From Shewanella acanthi (GTDB taxonomy: Bacteria > Pseudomonadota > Gammaproteobacteria > Enterobacterales > Shewanellaceae): a stretch of 64,000 bases of DNA. The translations under genes and the position numbers were made by a program. Under the pieces are notes generated by a model, which saw only the letters and a program-made list of their open reading frames with translations, had not been told where the DNA came from and made no database searches. The stretch covers positions 3,224,001-3,288,000 of the forward strand of contig NZ_CP080413.1 in the NCBI RefSeq assembly GCF_019457475.1, written 5' to 3'. Shown one piece after another: positions 1-10,300 of the stretch; positions within the stretch are counted from its first letter, which is position 1, and each line of letters opens with the position of its first letter.

Positions 1-317
1 TGAAAGAGGTTTTTACCTTGGGAGTCATAAATGAAGAAATACCCCGCGCTGCCAAAACGAATATTTCGCAGGGCTTGATTCACATCGCCCTTATCCTTAA
101 GTGATAATTGGTACTCGACAATCCCCGCGGCAATTTGTGTCGCCTCTTTGATTTGTTGCTTTCGCTCATCAACTAATTTAGTCCTGAAGGTCACAATTTC
201 CTCCGCCAAGGCCCCCTTTTCGACATAATAGGAAATGGACATCAAAATGATGAGGGCAAGCAGCAGGGGAAACAGCGATAATAGTAATAATTTGTTACGT
301 AGACTCAGATTAAACAT
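1..317 (-). CDS. Methyl-accepting chemotaxis protein with Cache sensor domain, N-terminal part
   Basis: Only the first 105 or so codons are present; the gene runs out of the left edge of the window. The ATG at 317-315 has a GGAG about nine bases upstream. The protein opens with a short positive stretch and a hydrophobic segment at about residues 8-28 (an uncleaved inner-membrane helix). It is followed by a helical region and then the pattern IRFGSAGYFFIYDSQGKNL, typical of single Cache domains of bacterial chemoreceptors. The expected remainder (second membrane helix, HAMP and methyl-accepting signalling domain) lies outside the window, so a Cache-containing kinase or cyclase is a possible alternative. 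The ligand cannot be predicted. Confidence 0.7.
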   Translation of the reverse strand, partial: MFNLSLRNKLLLLSLFPLLLALIILMSISYYVEKGALAEEIVTFRTKLVDERKQQIKEATQIAAGIVEYQLSLKDKGDVNQALRNIRFGSAGYFFIYDSQGKNLF

Positions 318-440
318 GGCAAGCGGCTCCGAGGGCATTCATAAGTGCTTAGGAATTATAACTAAAATTACCGCATGACTAAGGTATAAAGATAACAATT
401 TTGCAGTTTTTTATAAAAAATCCTCTTCAATCTTGCAAAC

Positions 441-1595
441 TTAACCAATAAAACTCCGCAAAAAACCTAATACAGCAAAAGCGAATACGAGCAGCAAAAT
501 GGTTGGTCTAACTAATCTCAATAGGCCAAAGCCAACTAATACAAGCGCCATATCGAGGGGGGACAATACCGCCTGAATAAATACGGGTTGGTATAATACC
601 GCGGCTAAAAAACCTACTACAGCGGCGTTAACACCCGCTATTGCGCCAGCAAACGTTGGCCTTGCCGCTAAAACATGCCAGCAATTTAGCCCCACTAGCA
701 TGAGTAAAAAACCAGGTAAAAATATGCCAAGGGTGGCAATACAAGCACCGATAAATGGACTATCGATGAGGATTTCGGCGCCAAGGAAACTGGCGAAGGA
801 AAACATCGGCCCTGGAACAGATTGAGCAAAGGCATAACCCGTTAAAAACCTATCGCTACTCACAGAATCGCCAATCAGAGATTCGAGCAGTGGCAGCACC
901 ACATGACCACCACCAAATACCAAACTTCCCGCGCGATAAAACTCCCCAAAAACCTCTGCGCCTGAACTCAATCGACCAATAAAAAAACTGGCTGTAAATA
1001 GCAACAGAAACAGCCCTAAGTAACGGTAGTTAAGACTAATTTGAGAAGGTTCGACCGAAGAGTCTTTAGCACCGCCACTACGCCATGCACCAATCGATGC
1101 GGCTAATAGAATCAGTCCCATTTGCATCCAAAGTGATGGGAAGATTAATAGGCAACAGGCACTCGCTAACATCAAAAAACGAGTTAATCGCCGCTGGCAA
1201 AACTGCTGAAACATGCTGAGCAGCGCATCGGCGACAACCACGACAGCCAGCAGCTTTAAGCCATGAACGACACCCTGTAAATAGCTATTGCCTAGCCAAG
1301 CCGCAGTGCTGATGGCGAGCAGATACATCAATACAAAAGAGGGTAAGGTGAAACCTGCAAATGCGCATAAGGCGCCAAAAATCCCGCCCCTGTGATAACC
1401 GATGGCAAAACCTAATTGGCTCGAACTTGGGCCAGGCATCAATTGGCTAAGGGCGATAAAGCTGGCGAAGCGCTTATCATCGAGCCAGTTCAATTCGTTT
1501 ACAAAGGTTTGGCGAAAGTACCCAATGTGGGCTGCAGGACCACCAAAACCGGTTAACCCTAAGATTAAAAAACGTAAGAAAATAAGTTGCATCAT
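441..1595 (-). CDS. chrA: Chromate transporter, ChrA (CHR) family, long form
   Basis: Inner-membrane transporter of the CHR family, whose characterised members export chromate. The protein has about 385 residues and two homologous halves, each starting with the family signature: FGGPAAHIGYFRQTF near the N terminus and FGGGHVVLPLL in the second half. A pattern of about ten hydrophobic segments is visible. The start was placed at ATG 1595-1593, followed at once by a second ATG, because AGGGA lies about nine bases upstream; an in-frame TTG at 1610 is less likely. It sits alone between the chemoreceptor gene and the terminator of the first protease. No chrB-type regulator is nearby. Actual chromate resistance is an inference from the family. 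Confidence 0.88.
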   Translation of the reverse strand: MMQLIFLRFLILGLTGFGGPAAHIGYFRQTFVNELNWLDDKRFASFIALSQLMPGPSSSQLGFAIGYHRGGIFGALCAFAGFTLPSFVLMYLLAISTAAWLGNSYLQGVVHGLKLLAVVVVADALLSMFQQFCQRRLTRFLMLASACCLLIFPSLWMQMGLILLAASIGAWRSGGAKDSSVEPSQISLNYRYLGLFLLLFTASFFIGRLSSGAEVFGEFYRAGSLVFGGGHVVLPLLESLIGDSVSSDRFLTGYAFAQSVPGPMFSFASFLGAEILIDSPFIGACIATLGIFLPGFLLMLVGLNCWHVLAARPTFAGAIAGVNAAVVGFLAAVLYQPVFIQAVLSPLDMALVLVGFGLLRLVRPTILLLVFAFAVLGFLRSFIG

Positions 1596-1682
1596 CCAAA
1601 TCCCTAGCAAGTTTTACTTAGAGTATGCCACTAAAACGACAAGTTGATGAAAATGCTAAAAAACAATAACACCCACTAATAA

Positions 1683-1712
1683 AAATGCCGGCAAATCACT
1701 TTGCCGGCATTT
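1683..1712 (-). terminator. Rho-independent terminator of the first subtilase gene
   Basis: A 13-base perfect stem (AAATGCCGGCAAA paired with TTTGCCGGCATTT, loop TCAC) lies about 40 bases past the stop of the minus-strand protease gene. It is followed on the minus strand by a run of U. The central GCCGG core resembles the terminators of the other two proteases. Confidence 0.85.
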
Positions 1713-1753
1713 CACATTAATCATAAACAATCGATGAGATTGTTAAGACTCAA

Positions 1754-4700
1754 TTAGAAGCGATTTCTTCTTCTGATCATTGCACCTAATGCAAGGAGCA
1801 TAGACAGCCCCCCTAAGGCACCACCGCTGTCTTTTGACGTTTCATCGTCTTCAACAGGGTTTTCCGTTACAGCGCCTTTACCGTCAGATTCAACCGTTAG
1901 GGTGAAGGTTGTAGAACCTTGATCCGATGGGTTTTCAACGTCGCTTACGGTTACTGTCACTTGAATATCACCGTGGAAGTTTTTCTTAGGTGTGATAGTC
2001 ACGCTTGAACCTGAAGTATGACCATCAACGACCGCAGTAATATTGTCACCCGTTACGCTGATGGTGTTAACACTGGTTTGCTCGTCAGCATAGAACACTT
2101 TCAAGCCTTTTAAACTCGTGTTTTCAGCGATGGTTTGGTTAGCGATACTAGCAACAGAAATGTTTGATGATACTGTTACAGTGCGTGACATCTTGATATC
2201 AGCCATACCATCAATTTTGCTAACAGCATCAACAATTAACGCTTTACCTGGTGCCTTGCTAGTCACTTTAGTCCATGCAGTCACTTCAAACTGTGAAGAC
2301 TCAGGACCCACATAGTCGTAACAAACCACTAGACCGTTGTGGATCTTGTCCTTCAGGTTGTTCCAAGCGTATTGTTCACCCTTGTACCCACCTGCAGGGC
2401 CTAATCGAGATAAAGCACCTTTGAAGCCCTGAAGACCAATAGAACCACGGTCATCTTGACTACCAAAATCGATATTATCGTAAGCCATGATCAGTTCAAA
2501 CTCACCGTCGCCAAAGCGAGTGTTTACATTGAACAGCAGTTCGAAGTCGAATCTATCGTCACGCTCTTCCCACTGCCAAACACCTTGAGCATCTCTATCT
2601 AATTGCTTGTAAGAACGTGCATTATCATACTCAATAATACCCCATCCCGTTGAAGTACTAGCGGCAGAGATACCTGCAATTTCAGTGCTGCTGAGCACTA
2701 AAGGCACACTCATTAGATCTTGAACTGTTCCTCTATAGTCATACGCACGCCACAACATACCAATACTCGCAAAAGGTGCGTTGTTGTATGGGAAGATATC
2801 ATGCCATGGATAGAAGAACTTTTCGTTACCGTATAAAGTGACGGTACCAGTACCCATAATTTGCAGGGTATTGTTATTCCACATGTTCATGGTTTCAGCG
2901 TTGTTATACAAATGGAAGCTTGTATATGCGCCGCCAAAGAAGGTGCTGACTGGCATCTGAACACCATTTTGGTAGTTGATCATATTGTTGCTACCTGTAG
3001 GTGCTCTACCGGTTGCTTCATTAATGACCGTTGGCTGGAAACCACTCATGGTTGGGTAGATACCGAACTCTTCTAAGTTAACGTAACCACCTGGGTTGCT
3101 GTTACCAAAGTTTGGCGTACGGCACAGAGGGTCATCTTCGCTTGTAGTGATATTGTAGTGAGCATAGTCACCTAGTGTGTTCGGTTGAACACCGCTGATG
3201 GTCAGCTTATTGCCTTCAACTTTAATATCTTTAACAATCGCTTTTGAAGAGGTATATACGTCTTCCGCTCTCAGTCTTAGTCCTTCTGGGATATTTGCTT
3301 CAATGCTAAATGCACGGTCTGCACCAGAATCGTTTGGCTGAACTTGGAAGGTAAATGGTAAGTTATCACCGACTAACGCCTTAGTTTGAGTGACATTGAG
3401 ATTAACGTCATCCACACCACGTATTAGCTTAAAGGATACTTTACCAATGTTACCTGCGTTCACTGCAGAAGTACCAAAGTCAATTAACGAGTGGTAAACA
3501 TCACCCGCTGTCATCTCTGGAATATTCCAGTTCACGTTGATATTTACAGCATCGCTGCCATTGCTGGCTGGTACTTCAACACTCAAGTTGTTAGCAACTT
3601 GGCCACCTACAACGGTCGAGGCATATTGGAAGGTTTCCATCACGCCAGCGTTGTAGTTATTTGAAGAACTACCTTTTCTTGGGTTGTAGAAGATAGCCCA
3701 ATAAGTGCCTTCTTCTGGTTCATTGATATTACAGAAGTTGTTATAAAGGTTGTCATTAGATACGCACAGGATTTCTTCTAGCGGATTAGGCTGACCATCA
3801 CCGTTATAGTCCTTACCAACGTAGATAGTGATGTTACCTTTATCCCAATCCCCCTCGAAAGGAGACTGCATCTTCCCTAAGGTTTCAACAATCAGACGAC
3901 GACTGCCCGCAGGAACGTCGATCATCTCAACGAGGGTTGCCTCATCAACACGTTTGTTTATAGCAACGCTAGGATCGGCATTAATAGTCCAAGGGAAAAG
4001 ATTATCATCATCCTTTGGCAGGGTTGCCGTTTTCACTTCCGCTTTCACCGGCTCGAAAATACGACCGTAAATGCTATCACCTTCAGGTAAATTAATGCCT
4101 TTAATCAATGCACTGGCATTGTTACGGTGAGCAGTTGCTTGCAAGCTTGATGGCATATCGTTGTTGTCATACTTGAACACGATTGGCCAATGGGCTTCTG
4201 GGGCGTTATTAGTGGTTTCGGTGAAGATCAGGTTTGAATGTAATTCAACTTCAGCGTTACTGAATGGGTCCTGGGTATCCATAATTGACGCTTCAATCAC
4301 GATATCCCGAGTCTCACCCGCTTTGAGCGTAAACTCGCTTGGATAAGCTTTGATGGTCACCCCATTTTGAACGACTTGATTCTGTGAATCCATGTTCCAG
4401 TTGATCACATCGCCGTTAGTCACACTCCAGCTGCCGTCTTTCGTTGCGCGAATGGTACGGATCCATTGGCACTTAGGCTTACACTCAAAGTTAACTAATT
4501 GTGGGATGTTCAGCTTATGCACCACACCACCGTTATTAGGATCAGCCGCTTTGAAGTTATCAATGGTTTCATCCATTACAAAGCCTGCATTAACCGCATT
4601 TTTCACGTTAATACGGCCAGTACCCGCGCGGTAGGTTGATGCAAGTTCAACATCACCTGTTGCTTCATTAAGACGACGGTATTGAACTTTGTTCTCCGTG

Positions 4701-6862
4701 GTCATTGCTAGGGCAGATTGCACTTCCGTCGCAGTCCAATCTTTATGGGCTTGACGAATCAATGCTATAGAGCCTGCAACGTGTGGCGATGCCATTGAAG
4801 TGCCGCTGATCATCGCAAAATCGCTTGATGGCGAGCTTGTATCAAATGGATGCTCGTCAGCATAGGCGGCAAAAATATCCACACCTGGGGCTGCAACCGC
4901 AGGGATCAGGGCTTCTGGCGTCGATGAGCTTGGGCCACGTGATGAGAACGGCGCTAACCAATCGGCTTTTTCTGGGTAGAGATTACGCTCGATTTCAGTG
5001 GCAGTGATCGTCAGGGTATGACCAGTACCTTTGTTCAACCAGCCATATAGACCACTACCGCTCGATGTACCCCAGTTTTCTTGCGTGATATGGATTGAAG
5101 GCACTGAGTAAGATACCGCGGGTACAATCGCTTCGCCTTTAGCGAAGTTATACAGGATCATACCGTCTGCGCCGCCGGCTTTAACGTTGTCTGCTTTCAC
5201 GCTACGGGCAATACCAGTTGTGCTAGTTGTACTGTTACGACGACAGGCAACAATCACATCGACAGGATTGCCATCGGCATCGGTCAAGTCGAAAGTGCCC
5301 GCAGGGAACGGATTCGCACAGTATTCATCGTTGTAGTTTCTCGCCATTACCACACGACCAGTGACCGATTCTTTGTTAATCACGCCGCCGGTGATTTCAC
5401 TCCATGAAGGAGTGGTTAATCCACCAACAGGGTCTACAAGCTTAGTGGTGATATCAATCACGCGGTCATGGGTCGTTGCTGCTGCGCTTAATAACCATGG
5501 TGAAGCATGGTCAATGCGGCCGAAGTATTCCGTAGCACCGCCGTATTGGCCTGAGTTACCCGCTGCAACAGCAACAGATACACCTGCTTCGCGGGCAGCA
5601 AGGAAGGCTAATTGAACGTCATCGGCCCAAGGATTCGATTCCTGACCACCAATAGAGAAGTTAATCACGTCCACGCCGTCTTTAATGGCATCTTCAATAC
5701 CCGCGACTAACGCTTCACCAGGGCAGCCTGCACCAACATGGTTATCTGGGTAGCAGACTTGGTAAGAAACAATGTTCGCGTGTGGTGCAACACCACTAAT
5801 GCTTGGGAATAACCCCGCTTTGATCACCCGACCATCGGAAGCTTCCGTGTCGCTAACACCAGCAAGATAATCAACGTTTAACAGTACGTTACCGGCAGCA
5901 GTAGAAGCCACATGTGAACCGTGACCTTGATAATCTTCACCCACTGCAGGGCGAGTTACACCAAAGTTACCGTTAGTAAAGTTATCGGTGATCACAGGAT
6001 ACGAACGAACACCGATGAGCTTATCGTTACACATGCTTTCGAAACCCACTTTGGTACAGTCACCAACGTAGTTTCCTGCGCCCCAAGGGTTGTCGTGTTT
6101 GTAACCATCTTCACCGATTGCGGCGAATGAAGGGTGATCCGAGTTAATACCGGTATCGATAATACCCATAACAATGCCTTCACCTTTGTAAGGCAGGCCG
6201 TCTGGGGTTGCAGTACCAGTCCAAATCTTATCAGCCTGGATCAGCTGAGGACCAGCATCTGACTGTAATTCATAGGTTTTTGATAGGCGAACCGAGGCAA
6301 CATTAGGCAGTTCGGCAACGCGCTGTGCTTCTTCCTGGGTCATCGCAATCGAGAAACCGTTTACCGCGTTAGTAAACTGTTGACGAGCCTGACGCGCACC
6401 TACATTCGACTGAATATCAGCTAGCACTTGCTTTTGAGTGTTTAACAATTGAGTACGGTAGTTTTGTACCGCACGGTTTGCAGGTTGACCCGCAACGAAC
6501 AGTTTTGAAGGCTTAGTCGATCTCGCTGAAGCATTCGTTGAACCTAATAATTCAGCACTCACTTGTGCCAAAGGTTTTTGGTTTAAACGAACAATATAGA
6601 CCTGTTCACCAGTCAAACCTTCTTCATATTGGAACTTGCTCGCCTGAGGATTGATTTGGATGTTAACACCAACACCCTGCTCTCCTGCTGCAGCTTTTGC
6701 TTGCTCTGCATTTAATTGATTGATTTGTTCAGGGGTTAACTGCAAACCTTTAATCGTGTGTACTTGGTTCTTATGTACTTCGCCCATACTTGCAGCAGCC
6801 TGCATAGCACCAGCACCATAAAGGGCGGCAGCAACAGTGTAAGTTAGTAACTTTAGCTTCAC
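1754..6862 (-). CDS. Secreted subtilisin-like serine protease (S8) with GlyGly-CTERM tail, paralog 1
   Basis: Large extracellular or cell-surface protease of 1702 residues. The start is GTG (6862-6860) behind GGAG, as in both paralogs. Residues 1-24 form a signal peptide. An inhibitor-I9-type propeptide spans about 85-200. The S8 catalytic domain has Asp236 (GIIDTG), His314 (GHGSH), the oxyanion Asn436 (AAGNSG) and Ser689 (GTSMASPHVAG). A protease-associated (PA) type insertion lies between the Asn and Ser blocks, about 490-625. Long beta-rich regions follow, then a cadherin-like repeat (IANQTIAENTSL onward). The C terminus is a GlyGly-CTERM signal (SGGALGGLSMLLALGAMIR plus Arg). In this family that tail directs type II secretion and processing by rhombosortase. 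Most diverged of the three tandem copies. The substrate is unknown. Confidence 0.93.
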   Translation of the reverse strand: MKLKLLTYTVAAALYGAGAMQAAASMGEVHKNQVHTIKGLQLTPEQINQLNAEQAKAAAGEQGVGVNIQINPQASKFQYEEGLTGEQVYIVRLNQKPLAQVSAELLGSTNASARSTKPSKLFVAGQPANRAVQNYRTQLLNTQKQVLADIQSNVGARQARQQFTNAVNGFSIAMTQEEAQRVAELPNVASVRLSKTYELQSDAGPQLIQADKIWTGTATPDGLPYKGEGIVMGIIDTGINSDHPSFAAIGEDGYKHDNPWGAGNYVGDCTKVGFESMCNDKLIGVRSYPVITDNFTNGNFGVTRPAVGEDYQGHGSHVASTAAGNVLLNVDYLAGVSDTEASDGRVIKAGLFPSISGVAPHANIVSYQVCYPDNHVGAGCPGEALVAGIEDAIKDGVDVINFSIGGQESNPWADDVQLAFLAAREAGVSVAVAAGNSGQYGGATEYFGRIDHASPWLLSAAATTHDRVIDITTKLVDPVGGLTTPSWSEITGGVINKESVTGRVVMARNYNDEYCANPFPAGTFDLTDADGNPVDVIVACRRNSTTSTTGIARSVKADNVKAGGADGMILYNFAKGEAIVPAVSYSVPSIHITQENWGTSSGSGLYGWLNKGTGHTLTITATEIERNLYPEKADWLAPFSSRGPSSSTPEALIPAVAAPGVDIFAAYADEHPFDTSSPSSDFAMISGTSMASPHVAGSIALIRQAHKDWTATEVQSALAMTTENKVQYRRLNEATGDVELASTYRAGTGRINVKNAVNAGFVMDETIDNFKAADPNNGGVVHKLNIPQLVNFECKPKCQWIRTIRATKDGSWSVTNGDVINWNMDSQNQVVQNGVTIKAYPSEFTLKAGETRDIVIEASIMDTQDPFSNAEVELHSNLIFTETTNNAPEAHWPIVFKYDNNDMPSSLQATAHRNNASALIKGINLPEGDSIYGRIFEPVKAEVKTATLPKDDDNLFPWTINADPSVAINKRVDEATLVEMIDVPAGSRRLIVETLGKMQSPFEGDWDKGNITIYVGKDYNGDGQPNPLEEILCVSNDNLYNNFCNINEPEEGTYWAIFYNPRKGSSSNNYNAGVMETFQYASTVVGGQVANNLSVEVPASNGSDAVNINVNWNIPEMTAGDVYHSLIDFGTSAVNAGNIGKVSFKLIRGVDDVNLNVTQTKALVGDNLPFTFQVQPNDSGADRAFSIEANIPEGLRLRAEDVYTSSKAIVKDIKVEGNKLTISGVQPNTLGDYAHYNITTSEDDPLCRTPNFGNSNPGGYVNLEEFGIYPTMSGFQPTVINEATGRAPTGSNNMINYQNGVQMPVSTFFGGAYTSFHLYNNAETMNMWNNNTLQIMGTGTVTLYGNEKFFYPWHDIFPYNNAPFASIGMLWRAYDYRGTVQDLMSVPLVLSSTEIAGISAASTSTGWGIIEYDNARSYKQLDRDAQGVWQWEERDDRFDFELLFNVNTRFGDGEFELIMAYDNIDFGSQDDRGSIGLQGFKGALSRLGPAGGYKGEQYAWNNLKDKIHNGLVVCYDYVGPESSQFEVTAWTKVTSKAPGKALIVDAVSKIDGMADIKMSRTVTVSSNISVASIANQTIAENTSLKGLKVFYADEQTSVNTISVTGDNITAVVDGHTSGSSVTITPKKNFHGDIQVTVTVSDVENPSDQGSTTFTLTVESDGKGAVTENPVEDDETSKDSGGALGGLSMLLALGAMIRRRNRF

Positions 6863-6929
6863 TTCGCTTCTCCGTTATTGTTGTTAGTTGGCCATTTATC
6901 ACACAGCCTAACTGCCTGACGGCGCCCTA

Positions 6930-6982
6930 ATCTAAACACCAACAAATTAAAAAAATCAGCACTTTGAAGTAACATTTTGTAT
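6930..6982 (-). promoter_or_regulatory. Conserved upstream block of protease 1 (putative promoter and operator)
   Basis: On the minus strand, TACAAAATGTTACT begins the block and TTAGAT ends it, about 65-120 bases before the GTG. The same two elements occur at the same distances before the other two protease genes. TTAGAT, with a weak CTGATT 17-18 bases upstream, could be a -10/-35 pair; the distal TACAAAAT element could be an operator. This reading is inference; only the conservation is seen directly. Confidence 0.5.
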
Positions 6983-7282
6983 CCACAAAAAACACCAAAC
7001 AGCAACATCACTCAGCAAACACCCAAAACTCAGCATGTAACCCTAAAAAATATGAAAATTTTATATATAAAATCAAAAACAAATAAAAAATAAGCACATT
7101 TGACTAAGATACATTCTGTTACTTATTTTCAATTGTGAGTTTTTGTATCAAAAAATGCGTCAATAAAACTTCAAAAGTCGGACTTTTATGCCATCAAATC
7201 GATTGACGATACAAAAATGCAACAAGCCACCGGGAGACTTTAAAAATAAATTACAACCTGATTAGGGAAGGTATGTGTAAAA

Positions 7283-7312
7283 ATAAAAAAGCCGGTAAAT
7301 CCCTTTACCGGC
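7283..7312 (-). terminator. Rho-independent terminator of the second subtilase gene
   Basis: A nine-base stem GCCGGTAAA/TTTACCGGC with a four-base loop is followed on the minus strand by TTTTTTATTTT. It lies about 50 bases after the stop codon. Confidence 0.88.
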
Positions 7313-7336
7313 ATCCTAAATTCAGGATAAATAACA
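7291..7336. repeat. 46-base 3' untranslated repeat, copy after protease 2
   Basis: Matches 12850-12895 at 45 of 46 positions. It covers the terminator stem and the bases between it and the stop codon. The first protease lacks this version. Confidence 0.85.
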
Positions 7337-7361
7337 CCTGATTATGGGGCTTAACACTTAA

Positions 7362-10300
7362 TTAGCGTGTTCTTCGTCTGATCATTGCGCCCAATGCAAG
7401 CAACATAGTTAATCCACCTAAGGCACCACCGCTGCTTGACTCAGTCTCTTCAACTGGCGTTTCAGTCGGGGTTTCAGTGGTTGCGCCTTTACCGTCTGAC
7501 ACTACGGTCAAGATAAAGGTCGTGCTGGCTTTGTCCGCAGGGTTTTCAACATCGCTAACCGTTACAGTGACTTCAACATCACCATAGAAGTGTTTCTTCG
7601 GTGTGATCTTCACGCTTGAACCTGAAGTATGACCGTCAACCACGGCAGTGATATTTTCACCCGTCACACTGATCGTGTTAACACTATTATGTTCGTCGGC
7701 ATAAATGATCTTTAAGCCTTCTAAGCTCGTGTTTTCAGCAATCGATTGATTGGCGATACGGGCAACAGAAATGTTACCTGGCACAGTTACGCTGTGTGAC
7801 ATAGTAATATCAGCCATGCCATCGACTTGGCTCACTGCATCCACAGTTAACACTTTACCTGCAGTATTGTTCTTCACAGTGGTCAACGCGGTCACTTCAA
7901 ATTGCGACGATTCTGGACCTACGTAGTCGTAACAAATCACTAAACCACTATGCACCTTATCCTTAAGGTTGTTGTAGGCATAACGTTCGCCACGGTACTT
8001 ACCTAATGGTCCGTACATATCTAGGCTACCTTTAAAACCTTGAAAACCGATAGAACCACGTCCGTCCTGAGAACCAAAGTCGATATTGTCGTAAGCCATC
8101 ATCAACTCGTATTCACCATCACCATAGCGGGTGTTTACGTTGAAGAGTAACTCGAAGTCAAATCGATCGTCTCTCTCATTCCATTGATGAACACCTTTAT
8201 CGTCTTTGCCTAATGGCTCATACGAACGCGCATTATCGTATTCTAAGATACCCCAACCCGTGCTAGTGCTCGCGAGAGTGATCCCCGCACGTTCTGTAGA
8301 TGTGTTGATTAATGGAACACTCATCTTCTCCTGTGCGCCACTTTGTGCAAAACCATGTCCACGCCATAAGATACCGATACTTGAGTATGGATTGCTGTTG
8401 TACGGGAACACATCATGCCATGGATAGAACAACTTCTGTCCAGCAAACAAAGAGACAAAACCGTGACCACGAATTTCCAGTGAGTTTTGCTTCCAGATGT
8501 TGATGTCATCCTTGTTGTTGTATAAGTGGAAACTGTCGTAAGCACCGCCAAATATGGTGCTAACTGGAACAGTAATACCAAACTCCGTTAGGATATTATT
8601 ATCCTTTTCAAGGATAGCTCTACCATTTGCGGCATACTGAACCGGTGCAAAACCACCAAAAGTGGGATAGATAGCAAACTCTTCCAAGTTCACATACCCG
8701 CCAGGATTTTTGTTACCAAAATTTGGCGTACGGCACATTGGGTCGTCAGCATTGGTTGATATATTGTAGTGAGCATCCAGATCACGTGTATCGGGTTGAA
8801 CACCGCTGATAGTTAGCTTACCACCTTCAAACTTAACGTCTTTTACAATAGCGCTCGATGAGCTCAATACATCTTCGGCCTTCAGACCTAAACCTTCTGG
8901 AATGGTCGCCACAATGCTAAAGGCACGGTCGGCACCCGAATCATTCGGCTGAACTTGGAAAGTAAATGGAATTTGATCACCAGGTAACGCTTTGGTTTTT
9001 GATGCTTGTAAATGAACATCATCCACACCGCGGTCCAGCTTCAGAGCCACTTTACCTATGTTGCCCGCATTCACTGCCGAAGTACCAAAATCAACTAATG
9101 AATAGTAAAAATCACCCGCTTTCATCTCTGGAATATTCCAGTTCACAGTGATATCGACAGGCTCGGTACCATTGCTAACAGGTACATCGATACTCATGTT
9201 GTTAGCAATTTCGTCACTTACCACACTCGTCGTATACTCGAAGGTTTCTTTCAATGCATTGTAGTAATTATTGAATCGAGTACCTTTTCTTGCGTTATAG
9301 AACAGTGCCCAATAGGTGCCTTCATCAGGGTCGTTGATGTTACAGAAGTTGTTGTATTGAATATGGTTAGATACACATAGCAGTTCTTCAAACGGATCAG
9401 CTTGACCGTTGCCGTTATAGTCCTTACCAACGAATACCACCAAATTACCTTTGTCTAAGTTTTGCATTAACTCAGATTGAGTGGTTCCTAATGCTTCCAC
9501 CATGAGACGACGACTATTAGCAGGTACATCGATCATTTCGACATGGGTCGCTTCATCTATGCGAAGCGCCATATCAATCGTCTTATCTGCATTTGCAGAC
9601 CATGGATAGTATTCGTCATTATCTTTTGGCAGTGTAACAGTTTTCACCTCAGCCTTAGCTGGCGTATAGACGCGGGCGAAAATGCTGTCACCCTCAGGTA
9701 AATTAATATCCTTCAGAACCGAACTGCCTTCATTACGATGTGCAGTCGCTTTTAAGCGAGCAGGCATACCATTTTTGTCGTATTTAAATACGATAGGCCA
9801 GTGGGCTTCAGAGGCGTTACCAGAGGTATCTGTAAACACGAGGTTTGAATGCAGTTCAACCTCAGCATTACTGAACAAATCCTGAGTATCCATGATCGAT
9901 GCTTCAATCACGATATCCTTGGTTTCACCAGCAGCCAAAGTGAACTCACTTGGGGACACCTTAATCGTGACACCATTTTGAACAACCTGTGAACGAGAAT
10001 CAGTGCTCCAGTTGACCACCTCACCGTTAGTTACGCTCCAAGTTCCATCCTTAGTCGCCTTGATGGTACGGAACCATTGACACTTAGGTTTACATTCAAA
10101 GTTCACTAACTGAGGAATGTTAAGCTTATGAACTGTGCCACCGTTGTGTGGGTCAGCCGCTTTGAAGTTTTCTACGGTTTCGTCCATAACAAAGCCCGCA
10201 TTCACCGCGTTAGCAACGTTAATACGACCAGTACCCGCACGGTAAGTTGACGCTAACGCGATATCACCGTTAGGGTCATCTTGACGACGGTATCTCACTT

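Larger units (their letters stand above)
6863..7361. other. Intergenic region between proteases 1 and 2
   Basis: No convincing gene. It holds the leader and promoter block of protease 1 (6930-6982), an AT-rich stretch with many A/T runs (about 6990-7250) and the terminator of protease 2 (7283-7312). Confidence 0.7.

Noticed and set aside
1402..1647. Plus-strand frame of 81 codons over the 5' end of chrA
   Set aside because: Antisense to a conserved transporter; the product is basic with no recognisable domain.
6990..7250. Possible origin-like or nucleoid-protein-bound AT-rich tract
   Set aside because: Just A/T runs in a spacer, with no repeats, DnaA boxes or other structure.
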